Assembly (NCBI GenBank): GCA_023260935.1
Contig: JALQTL010000260.1
Span: 1-8,823, forward strand
Direction: 5' to 3'
Source: Paracoccaceae bacterium
Lineage (GTDB): Bacteria > Pseudomonadota > Alphaproteobacteria > Rhodobacterales > Rhodobacteraceae
DNA: 8,823 nucleotides
The translations under genes were made by a program, and so were the position numbers. The first letter of the stretch is position 1. Every line of letters begins with the position of its first letter. A model generated the notes under the pieces. That model worked only from the letters and a program-made list of their open reading frames with translations. It had not been told where the DNA came from and did not search any database. Positions 1 through 5,837 of this stretch are shown piece by piece.

Positions 1-159
1 ACGGCCACCTCCAGCGACCGAGGATGAGGGATGTGACCGCCCCTGATGGCGCCCGGCTGCCTGCCGTCTGGTCAGGGTGGCTTGCCTTTCCCGGTGGCGC
101 GGGCGCAAATGGGGTCGCTGGGGAGCCTTGGCAGGGCGGGATGATCTGGAAGGGAAGAC
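1..159. other. Non-coding leader before the TPP enzyme
   Basis: No convincing gene lies in this stretch. Short open frames across it show no family resemblance and overlap the true gene downstream. The only clear functional element is the purine-rich Shine-Dalgarno region at about 148-156 serving the start at 160. A -35-like TTGCCT at 82-87 has no good -10 partner, so I do not call a promoter. The end of an upstream gene may lie just outside the window. Confidence 0.4.
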
Positions 160-1827
160 ATGATGCCGAACGGTGGCGAAATTCTGGTGCAAAGCCTGAT
201 CGGCCTTGGCGCGACGAAGGCATTTGGCGTGCCGGGTGAAAGCTATCTGGCGGTTCTGGATGCGCTCTACGATAGCCGCGGCAAACTTGACTATGTGCTG
301 TGCCGCAACGAAGGCGGGGCTGCCTTCATGGCGGCGGCCTGGGGAAAGCTGACGGGCCAGCCGGGGCTGTGCATGGTCACCCGCGGGCCCGGCGCCACCA
401 ATGCCTCGATCGGCATCCATACCGCGATGCAGGACAGCGCGCCGATGATCGTCTTCGTGGGGCAGGTCGGTACCGACATGAAGGGGCGCGAGGCGTTTCA
501 GGAGATCGACTATCGCGCGGTCTTTGGCACTATGGCAAAATGGGCGGTAGAGGTGGACCGGGTGGAACGTCTGCCCGAAATCCTGTCACGGGCCTGGACC
601 ATGGCGATGACGGGCCGCCCTGGGCCGGCGGTGGTGGCGCTGCCCGAAGACATGCTGACCAGCCAGACCGATGTGGCGCCGCTGGCCGCGCCCGCAAGAA
701 TTGCCGAACCCGCCCCTGAACCTGCCGCCTTGGATGAGGCGCTGGGCCTTCTGGCGGGGGCGGAGCGGCCGCTGATCCTGCTGGGCGGGTGCCTCTGGTC
801 GGGGCCGGGGCAGGCGGCGATGCAGCGTTTTGCCGAAGCGTCCGATATTCCGGTGCTGGCCGCATTCCGCTTTCAGGACAGGTTCAACAACCACTCGCCC
901 GTCTATGCCGGTGAAGCCGGGGTCGGGATGCCTGCGCATGTCAAGCGCCTGATGCGCGAGGCCGACATGATTCTGGCCGTGAATGTGCGCTTTGGAGAGA
1001 TGACCACGGATGGCTATACGCTGCTGGATGTGCCGGTGCCGCGTCAGGGGCTGATCCATGCCCACCCTTCGGCGGCCGAGATCGGCAAGGTCTATGTGCC
1101 CACGCTTGGCCTGATCGCGGGGCCGAACGCGCTTGCGGCGGCGCTGCGGCCCGTGGCGGGGCGCTGGGCCGCGTGGCGGGCTGAGGCGCGGGCGGATTAT
1201 GAGGCAAGCTTCGATCTGCCGCCGCAGCCTTCGCCGGTGGATATGGGGGTGGTCACCGCGCATCTGCGTGACGTGCTGCCCGAAGATGTGGTGCTGACCA
1301 ATGGGGCGGGGAATTTCACTGTCTGGCCCAACAAGTTCTTCCGCTTTGGTCCGCATGCGCGGCTGTTGGCGCCGCAGTCCGGGGCGATGGGATATGGCCT
1401 GCCGGCGGCGATTGCGGCCAAGGTGGCCGATCCGTCGCGCTGCGTGGTCTGCTTTGCTGGGGATGGCGATTTCCAGATGAACTGTCAGGAACTTGCAACT
1501 GCGGCGCAGGCCGGGGCACAGCCGATCGTGCTGATCCTGAACAATGGCACCTATGGCACCATCCGGGCGCATCAGGAACGCACCTATCCCACGCGGGTTT
1601 CTGGGACTGATATGGTCAGCCCCGATTTCAGCCAGTTGGCCCGGGCCTACGGCTTTCATGGCGAACGGGTCGAAACGACGGCCGATTTTCCCGCGGCCTT
1701 TGCCCGGGCCATGGCGGCACCGGGCGGCGCGGTGCTGGATCTGAACATCTCGGCCGAAGCGCTGACCCCGCGCCAGACGCTGGGCCAGATGCGCGCCGCA
1801 GCCCTTGCCGCGCAGGCAAAGGGTTAG
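160..1827 (+). CDS. Thiamine-diphosphate-dependent enzyme, acetolactate synthase-like
   Basis: A 555-residue protein with the three-domain layout of the ThDP decarboxylase/acetolactate synthase family. The N-terminal pyrimidine-binding domain carries the activating glutamate E51 in RNEGGAA and the RGPGATNA segment at 75-82. A central domain spans about 190-330. The C-terminal diphosphate-binding domain has the GDG...NN metal/ThDP motif (G434-D435-G436 to N461-N462). The start follows a purine-rich Shine-Dalgarno; ATG at 160 and at 163 are both possible. The family condenses or decarboxylates 2-oxo acids in the cytoplasm. After the NN motif the protein reads NNGTYGTIRAHQE rather than the NNxxxGMVxQW of biosynthetic acetohydroxyacid synthase, and no regulatory-subunit gene (ilvH-like) adjoins it. 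I infer a catabolic or specialised paralogue rather than the isoleucine/valine enzyme. The family call is secure, the substrate unknown. Confidence 0.9.
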   Translation: MMPNGGEILVQSLIGLGATKAFGVPGESYLAVLDALYDSRGKLDYVLCRNEGGAAFMAAAWGKLTGQPGLCMVTRGPGATNASIGIHTAMQDSAPMIVFVGQVGTDMKGREAFQEIDYRAVFGTMAKWAVEVDRVERLPEILSRAWTMAMTGRPGPAVVALPEDMLTSQTDVAPLAAPARIAEPAPEPAALDEALGLLAGAERPLILLGGCLWSGPGQAAMQRFAEASDIPVLAAFRFQDRFNNHSPVYAGEAGVGMPAHVKRLMREADMILAVNVRFGEMTTDGYTLLDVPVPRQGLIHAHPSAAEIGKVYVPTLGLIAGPNALAAALRPVAGRWAAWRAEARADYEASFDLPPQPSPVDMGVVTAHLRDVLPEDVVLTNGAGNFTVWPNKFFRFGPHARLLAPQSGAMGYGLPAAIAAKVADPSRCVVCFAGDGDFQMNCQELATAAQAGAQPIVLILNNGTYGTIRAHQERTYPTRVSGTDMVSPDFSQLARAYGFHGERVETTADFPAAFARAMAAPGGAVLDLNISAEALTPRQTLGQMRAAALAAQAKG

Positions 1828-1839
1828 CCGCGCATAAGG

Positions 1840-2481
1840 TCAGCCCCGGGCCTCGCGGGCCTGAACCGTGCCGTCGGGCTTGCGGCACAAGACCCAGGCC
1901 TGCGGCGGGGCCGCCCGGGCGCGCCGCCGTTCCAGCCGCAGCGCAATGCCTTCGCTGTCCAGAAGCCCCGAAGGCGAGGGCAGGGGGCTGGCTTGCCAGC
2001 GGCTTTCCACCCCCTGTGCTCCGCCATCGCCCGGGGTCAGCAGCAGGCCGACCGGGGCAGGCCGCCCGTCTTGCCGCGCCATGCCGGCTCCGGTTTCGGC
2101 CGCCAGATGCAGGCGGCGGATCGGGGTCAACGGTGGGGGGGCGGGCATGTCGATCAGCACCGAGGGGGCAGCACCAGAGCGCAGCGCCTCTTCCGCTGAC
2201 CATTGCACATCCTCGGCCCGGCGGCAGCGCACCAGAACCAGCCGGCCGGGGTGCAGATAGTCGCGCATGCCGCAGGCATAGGGCCGCTCGGGCAGCCATG
2301 AGGGGGCGATCCAGATCACCGGGCCGGCGGTTCCGGCCAGAAGCATCAGGGCAATGGCCAGCCGCGACGGGCCGCAGAATTCATGCACGCGCCCCCGGGC
2401 AAGGCCGGGGCTGATCCCGCCCGGCAGGGGCAGATCGGTGAGGGCCATGCGCCCGGGGCGATGCGGATTCGGCAGCAGCAT
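1840..2481 (-). CDS. imuA: ImuA-like RecA-fold protein (SOS mutagenesis accessory)
   Basis: 213 residues from the ATG at 2481; M12 (2448) is an alternative start. The ImuA pattern is recognisable: GRVHEFCGP (30-38), GPVIWIAP (53-60), EEALRSGA (97-104), LTPIRRLHLAAETG (118-131), then a tryptophan-containing SRWQASPLPSP block (160-170) and a C-terminal RLERRRA segment (182-188). ImuA proteins are RecA-fold partners of the Y-family protein ImuB and the polymerase DnaE2 in damage-induced translesion synthesis. The Walker A position reads GPSRLAI, with no GKT/S, so ATP binding is doubtful; whether this is usual for the family I cannot check. Neither imuB nor dnaE2 is adjacent: downstream is the convergent TPP enzyme, upstream a divergent reductase. 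A LexA box lies in its promoter. With the predicted transcription start at or near 2481, the message would be leaderless, or translation would begin at M12; neither start has a good Shine-Dalgarno. Confidence 0.78.
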   Translation of the reverse strand: MLLPNPHRPGRMALTDLPLPGGISPGLARGRVHEFCGPSRLAIALMLLAGTAGPVIWIAPSWLPERPYACGMRDYLHPGRLVLVRCRRAEDVQWSAEEALRSGAAPSVLIDMPAPPPLTPIRRLHLAAETGAGMARQDGRPAPVGLLLTPGDGGAQGVESRWQASPLPSPSGLLDSEGIALRLERRRARAAPPQAWVLCRKPDGTVQAREARG

Positions 2482-2488
2482 GGGGAAC

Positions 2489-2517
2489 AGAATAGTTTGT
2501 TCACTTTATGTTCTCAA
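2489..2517 (-). promoter_or_regulatory. Sigma-70-type promoter of the imuA-like gene
   Basis: Read on the minus strand, TTGAGA (2517-2512, 5 of 6 to consensus) is followed after exactly 17 bases by TATTCT (2494-2489, 4 of 6). The -10 ends 7 bases before the ATG at 2481, so transcription would start at or next to that codon. The LexA box fills the spacer, as expected for a repressed SOS promoter. Confidence 0.65.
2499..2513 (-). promoter_or_regulatory. LexA (SOS) box, alphaproteobacterial direct-repeat type
   Basis: The plus strand reads GTTC, seven bases (ACTTTAT), GTTC; the minus strand therefore reads GAAC-N7-GAAC. This is an exact match to the LexA operator known from Rhodobacter and other Alphaproteobacteria. 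It lies between the predicted -35 and -10 of the imuA-like gene, 18 bases upstream of its ATG. Known LexA control of imuA genes supports the match. It could also influence the divergent reductase, whose start is about 130 bp away, but that is less likely. Confidence 0.8.
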
Positions 2518-2586
2518 TCCTACCTTCCCCCCCTGTTGGCCCGGCCACCCGGACCGCGGGGCAAAGATACTTCGCCCTTCAGGGGG

Positions 2587-2614
2587 TTGTCCTTGCCGCA
2601 TTGATCGTTACTTT
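2587..2614 (+). promoter_or_regulatory. Possible promoter of the aldo/keto reductase
   Basis: TTGTCC (2587-2592) and TACTTT (2609-2614) are separated by 16 bases and end 27 bases before the reductase ATG. The -10 match is poor (3 of 6), so this is a weak prediction made mainly from position. Confidence 0.3.
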
Positions 2615-2641
2615 CCCCGGCAGCATGGCAAGGGGGCGGAA

Positions 2642-3685
2642 ATGGAACGCAAGGTATTGGGCAGAACGGATATCGAGGTTTCGGCGGTCTGCCTTGGCAC
2701 GATGACATGGGGCAGCCAGAACACCGAATCCGAAGGCCATGCGCAGGCCGACATGGCGCTGGATCACGGCGTCACCTTCTGGGACACGGCCGAAATGTAT
2801 CCGACGAACCCGGTCCGGGCCGAAACCGTCGGCGATACCGAAAGCATCATCGGCAGCTGGCTTGCCAGCCGGGGCGGGCGGTCGCGGATCGAGATCGCGA
2901 CCAAGATCACCGGCGCAGGCCAGACGGCCGTGCGCGACGGCGCGCCCATCACCGGCTCGGGCATGCGGCAGGCGGTTGAGGCATCGCTGGCCCGTCTGCG
3001 CACCGATTACATCGATCTTTACCAGCTGCACTGGCCGAACCGGGGCAGCTATCATTTCCGGCAGGCTTGGCGTTACCAGCCCAAGGTATGCGACCGGGCC
3101 GAGGTCGAGGCGCATATGCTGGATGTGCTGCAAACCGCCGGCGAGCTGATTGGCGAAGGCAAGATCCGCGCCATCGGCCTGTCCAATGAAAGCGTATGGG
3201 GGGCGGCCCTTTGGCATCAGTTGGCCCAGCAGCACGGGTTGCCGCGCATGGCCAGCGTGCAGAACGAATATTCGCTGCTGTGCCGGCAGTTCGATACCGA
3301 CTGGTGCGAGTTCAGCATGGTCGAAGACATGCCGCTTCTGGCGTTCTCCCCCCTTGCGGCGGGGCTGCTCAGCGGCAAATACGCCGGCAATGTCACCCCC
3401 GAAGGCACGCGCCGCAGCTTTACCCCCGATCTGGGTGGGCGGGTGACGCCGCAGGTCTTTCCGGCCGTTGCGGCCTATCACGCGGTTGCGGCCCGGCACG
3501 GGCTTGATCCCTGCCAGATGGCAATTGCCTTCTGCCTGTCGCGCCCCTTTGACTGCATTCCGATCCTCGGGGCGACCACGACCGCGCAACTGGCCACCAA
3601 CATTGGGGCCGCCGATCTGCACCTGTCGCAGGACGTGCTGGATGATATCGCGGCGACCCATCGGCTGCACCCGATGCCCTATTGA
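2642..3685 (+). CDS. NADP(H)-dependent aldo/keto reductase, Tas-like
   Basis: 347 residues, about the length of E. coli Tas (346), which it resembles throughout: LGTMTWGSQN near the N-terminus, DTAEMYP at 48-54, YIDLYQLHWP at 123-132, GKIRAIGLSNE at 173-183, QNEYSLL at 207-213 and ILGATTTAQL at 308-317. The aldo/keto reductase catalytic tetrad is intact (D48, Y53, K88, H130), and the 308-320 segment matches the NADP-phosphate-binding stretch. The enzyme should reduce aldehydes or ketones with NADPH in the cytoplasm; the natural substrate is unknown. I chose ATG 2642 because AAGGGGG lies about six bases upstream and homology begins exactly there; the same frame is open back to 2354 but runs across the divergent imuA-like gene. 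No partner gene is fused or coupled to it. Confidence 0.92.
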   Translation: MERKVLGRTDIEVSAVCLGTMTWGSQNTESEGHAQADMALDHGVTFWDTAEMYPTNPVRAETVGDTESIIGSWLASRGGRSRIEIATKITGAGQTAVRDGAPITGSGMRQAVEASLARLRTDYIDLYQLHWPNRGSYHFRQAWRYQPKVCDRAEVEAHMLDVLQTAGELIGEGKIRAIGLSNESVWGAALWHQLAQQHGLPRMASVQNEYSLLCRQFDTDWCEFSMVEDMPLLAFSPLAAGLLSGKYAGNVTPEGTRRSFTPDLGGRVTPQVFPAVAAYHAVAARHGLDPCQMAIAFCLSRPFDCIPILGATTTAQLATNIGAADLHLSQDVLDDIAATHRLHPMPY

Positions 3686-3788
3686 CGGCGACCCCGTGCC
3701 GGGGCGCCCGGTCAAAACTTGATTTGCCTGGGGATTGGGATCATGTCACGGCAATGCCCGGGTGGGTCTGGGGAAAGGGAAGAAACTG

Positions 3789-4361
3789 ATGCGGCCGATC
3801 ATTCCTGCCATCGGGCTTGTCATCCTTCTGGCGGCGTGCCAGTTCGCCTTGCCCGGGGCGGTGGGAAAGCCTGAGGCAGCCCCCCGCGGGATCGCGCCGG
3901 ACGCAATCGAGGTGACATCTCTGGACGCGCCAGGGCCAGCGTCAGCAGCCCTGGCCCCCGATGCCCCAGCCCCCGCAGCCGCCGCTGACCCTGCGGCTGA
4001 TACCGTTGCCGAAGCGCCGGCGGCCGCTCCGCCCCCCGAAGCTGCGGCGGCAGACGCGGCTGCTGAACGGCCAAGGACAAATGCTGGCGAGCCGCGTCCC
4101 GAAGAAGATCCCCCCCTGCTGAAGTCGGAAGCATGGATTGCCTGTGAAAAGCGCGGCGGGGTCTGGGAACGTGCCGCCGCCGGTTCTGCCGCCTTTTGTC
4201 AGATGCCCACCCGCGACGGTGGCAAGCAATGCCGGCGATCCACCGATTGCGAAGGCTACTGCCTTGCCCGGTCAGGCACCTGTGCGCCCGTCACCCCCTT
4301 GCTGGGATGTCAGGACATTCTGAACGAAAACGGCAGGATGCTGACACAATGCATAAACTGA
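3789..4361 (+). CDS. Ala/Pro-rich lipoprotein with a cysteine-rich C-terminal domain
   Basis: 190 residues from ATG 3789, preceded by an AAGGGAAG Shine-Dalgarno; an upstream ATG at 3735 would add 18 residues that spoil the signal peptide. The N-terminus is a lipoprotein signal with lipobox LAAC, lipidated Cys17. Residues about 25-105 form a low-complexity Ala/Pro/acidic linker typical of a spacer from membrane to periplasm. The C-terminal part (about 112-190) has eight cysteines (119, 137, 148, 154, 158, 165, 174, 188), enough for four disulfides, with the core CRRSTDCEGYCLARSGTC. I do not recognise a named family for this domain; the spacing resembles small disulfide-knot domains but I cannot assign one. 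It overlaps the next lipoprotein gene by 13 bases, so the two are very probably co-transcribed and translationally coupled. Confidence 0.8.
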   Translation: MRPIIPAIGLVILLAACQFALPGAVGKPEAAPRGIAPDAIEVTSLDAPGPASAALAPDAPAPAAAADPAADTVAEAPAAAPPPEAAAADAAAERPRTNAGEPRPEEDPPLLKSEAWIACEKRGGVWERAAAGSAAFCQMPTRDGGKQCRRSTDCEGYCLARSGTCAPVTPLLGCQDILNENGRMLTQCIN

Positions 4362-4852
4362 CGGGGTTTGTGCTGATGCTGGGGCTTTCGGCCTGTGTGG
4401 CATCACCCCCGGCACCGACGGCAGCGTTCCGCATGGCAGGGGCGCCGATATGGTCAAATGCGCAGCTTGAAACCGCACGTCTGGTGGGCCGGTGGCGCGA
4501 GGCAGCGGGCTTTGCCCCGCAAGGTGCCACCTGCCGGCCAGGCGGTGCCGAGATCACGCCCGGCCCGGGCGGTGCGCTGCGGATTGCCGCGCGGCTTTGT
4601 CTGGCCGGGGTGTCAGAGCCTGTGTCGGGCATCATGCAACCCACTGGCCCCGGACGGTTTCGTGTGGCGGGGCAAGAGTGGTGGGTGATCTGGGCCGATA
4701 CCGATTACCGCACCCTTGCCATCGCCACACCTTCGGGCCGGTTCGGCTTTGTGCTGGACCGCAGTGCCGGGCTGAGTGCCGACCGCGCCCGTGCCGCACG
4801 CGAGGTCTTCGAGTTCAACGGCTATGCGCCGGCGGCTTTTGTCCGCTACTGA
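4349..4852 (+). CDS. Lipocalin-like outer-membrane/periplasmic lipoprotein
   Basis: 167 residues. The signal peptide ends in lipobox LSAC with Cys16. The mature part has the lipocalin GxW signature in LVGRWREAAGF (G47, W49), a mid-region Cys62/Cys84 pair that could form a disulfide, and the late-strand pattern WWVIWADTDYRTLAIATPSG (111-130). The latter resembles the segment before the final strand of Blc-type bacterial lipocalins. Such proteins bind hydrophobic ligands or lipids in the envelope. ATG 4349 was chosen because the signal peptide starts there; the AGGA at about 4335 is somewhat distant, consistent with coupling to the upstream lipoprotein, whose TGA (4359-4361) lies inside this gene. 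The last 7 bases overlap the convergent XRE-type regulator. The lipocalin call rests on motif reading; overall identity to Blc looks low. Confidence 0.75.
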   Translation: MHKLTGFVLMLGLSACVASPPAPTAAFRMAGAPIWSNAQLETARLVGRWREAAGFAPQGATCRPGGAEITPGPGGALRIAARLCLAGVSEPVSGIMQPTGPGRFRVAGQEWWVIWADTDYRTLAIATPSGRFGFVLDRSAGLSADRARAAREVFEFNGYAPAAFVRY

Positions 4853-5703
4853 TCGGCCCCGATACGCGACCGCAAGGCACGAAGGTGGCCCGGTACGTCA
4901 CGGGCGCCCAGTTCTGCCTCTCGCACCAGCCAGTCGAAATGCCGCGCGAAGCTTTCCACCCGGGTGCTGTCGCGGAAGGCAAGGTAGTGCCGGCCCAGAT
5001 ACAGCACTGCCAGCAGCGGGCCGAAAACGGTGATTGGCGATGAAAATACGCGCCGGGCATCGAACAGATACAGCCGGAGCGACGGATACAGGCTTTCGGT
5101 CAGATCGATGAAGCGGTCGATCTGCTCCAGCCGGACATCGACCGGAATCCCCCGGTAATAGCCTTGTCCGGCGGCAAAGGCCTCCAGCTCATGAATGGGA
5201 AAGGCGATTTCATAGTCGGACCTCGCGCCGCGCATCCATGCCAGACGATCTTCGAACGCGCCGATCGCCTGATCGCTGGTGCGGCCCAGCTGCGGTTCGT
5301 ATTCCCACTGCGCCATCGCGCGGGTCTTCAGCATGTCGGGCAGCGTGGCCGGGACATGGCGGATCTTGTAGCCAGCCGCTTCGCGGTGCCAGGCAAAGAT
5401 CGTCTCGTCGATCAGCGCCCGCGGCGCCTCGGTTTCGGTCAGCTGCGTGGCCAGAAGGTCCGCGAGCGGTTCCGGCCGCCCCGAAAGCCCCAAAAGCCAA
5501 TCGGCCGAAACCCCAAGCGCGGCCGCACAATCGGCGGCAAGCTGGGCATTGGGCAAGCGCTTGTCCGATGTCAGCAACTGGCTGACCGTCGACCTGTCTA
5601 CGCCCGTCATCCGGGCAAGGCTGCTTTGGCTGACGGCCCGGCTGGCCATGGCTTCGGCCAGCCGCGAGCGGAACAGGATGGCGCGATCGCGTTTGTCAAT
5701 CAT
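4846..5703 (-). CDS. XRE-family (Cro/CI-type HTH) transcriptional regulator
   Basis: 285 residues from ATG 5703, preceded by AAAGG six bases upstream. An N-terminal helix-turn-helix covers about residues 12-71: SQSSLARMTGVDRSTVSQLL is the HTH core, followed by LPNAQLAADCAAALGVSADWLLGL. The long C-terminal region (about 85-285) has no domain I can name; its conserved-looking core YPSLRLYLFDARRVFSSP and the following hydrophobic stretch suggest a sensing or oligomerisation domain. An ATG at 5769 would add 22 residues but puts the operator-like palindrome inside the gene, so I reject it. The gene is divergent from the desaturase, and palindromes in the shared intergenic region suggest that it controls the desaturase and itself. 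Its tail overlaps the end of the lipocalin gene by 7 bases. Confidence 0.87.
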   Translation of the reverse strand: MIDKRDRAILFRSRLAEAMASRAVSQSSLARMTGVDRSTVSQLLTSDKRLPNAQLAADCAAALGVSADWLLGLSGRPEPLADLLATQLTETEAPRALIDETIFAWHREAAGYKIRHVPATLPDMLKTRAMAQWEYEPQLGRTSDQAIGAFEDRLAWMRGARSDYEIAFPIHELEAFAAGQGYYRGIPVDVRLEQIDRFIDLTESLYPSLRLYLFDARRVFSSPITVFGPLLAVLYLGRHYLAFRDSTRVESFARHFDWLVREAELGARDVPGHLRALRSRIGADQ

Positions 5704-5722
5704 TTGCAGCCTTTGGTGATTT

Positions 5723-5741
5723 AAGTCATCATTCGTGACTT
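5723..5741. promoter_or_regulatory. Operator-like palindrome 1 (AAGTCA-N7-TGACTT)
   Basis: Two perfect 6-base inverted arms are separated by 7 bases, centred at 5732, 20-38 bases upstream of the XRE regulator start. The position suits autorepression. It shares the AGTCA/TGAC half-sites with a second palindrome about 62 bp away. Binding by the adjacent regulator is inferred. Confidence 0.5.
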
Positions 5742-5761
5742 TCTGTTGCGCATCTTCCGCC

Positions 5762-5770
5762 TTATCCACA
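5762..5770 (+). promoter_or_regulatory. Perfect DnaA-box 9-mer TTATCCACA
   Basis: Exact match to the strongest DnaA binding consensus, located between the two palindromes of the regulator/desaturase intergenic region. I found no second DnaA box nearby and no AT-rich unwinding region, so this is not an origin. It may be a lone regulatory site or chance. Confidence 0.3.
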
Positions 5771-5785
5771 GCGGTTTCAACTGTT

Positions 5786-5803
5786 AGTCACCTTTCTGTG
5801 ACA
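5786..5803. promoter_or_regulatory. Operator-like palindrome 2 (AGTCA-N8-TGACA)
   Basis: Contains the perfect inverted pair GTCAC (5787-5791) and GTGAC (5798-5802) with a 6-base gap, and carries the same AGTCA...TGAC half-sites as palindrome 1. It lies just upstream of the mini-ORF start and 30 bases before the desaturase TTG, a position suited to blocking desaturase transcription. Confidence 0.48.
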
Positions 5804-5810
5804 GGAACAC

Positions 5811-5837
5811 ATGACAATCGTGGTGGCGCCGCCTTGA
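5811..5837 (+). CDS. Possible 8-codon leader peptide before the desaturase
   Basis: ATG 5811 has AGGA eight bases upstream, the best ribosome-binding site in this region, and encodes MTIVVAPP before TGA (5835-5837). The stop overlaps the in-frame TTG start of the desaturase as TTGA, the arrangement expected for translational coupling. Alternatively it marks a frameshift or sequencing error in the desaturase 5' end, because the ATG is one frame off. It is too short to show coding bias. Confidence 0.3.
   Translation: MTIVVAPP

Noticed and set aside
586..1659. 357-codon open frame on the minus strand opposite the TPP enzyme
   Set aside because: It is Arg/His/Pro-rich with no family resemblance and mirrors a clearly conserved plus-strand gene; typical antisense artefact of GC-rich DNA.
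2354..2641. N-terminal extension of the aldo/keto reductase frame
   Set aside because: It overlaps the divergent imuA-like gene and its promoter; homology and a good Shine-Dalgarno both point to ATG 2642.
3692..3704. CCCCG-TGC-CGGGG hairpin just after the aldo/keto reductase
   Set aside because: Short 5-bp stem with no T-tract; too common in GC-rich DNA to call a terminator.
2579..3715. 378-codon open frame on the minus strand opposite the aldo/keto reductase
   Set aside because: Low-complexity translation; the plus strand carries the full reductase with its catalytic tetrad.
5704..5769. 22-residue N-terminal extension of the XRE regulator (ATG at 5769)
   Set aside because: It would place palindrome 1 and the DnaA box inside the coding region; ATG 5703 has a proper ribosome-binding site and begins just before the HTH.
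5704..5833. Replication origin, because of the DnaA box
   Set aside because: Only one DnaA box and no AT-rich unwinding element or origin-linked genes are present.
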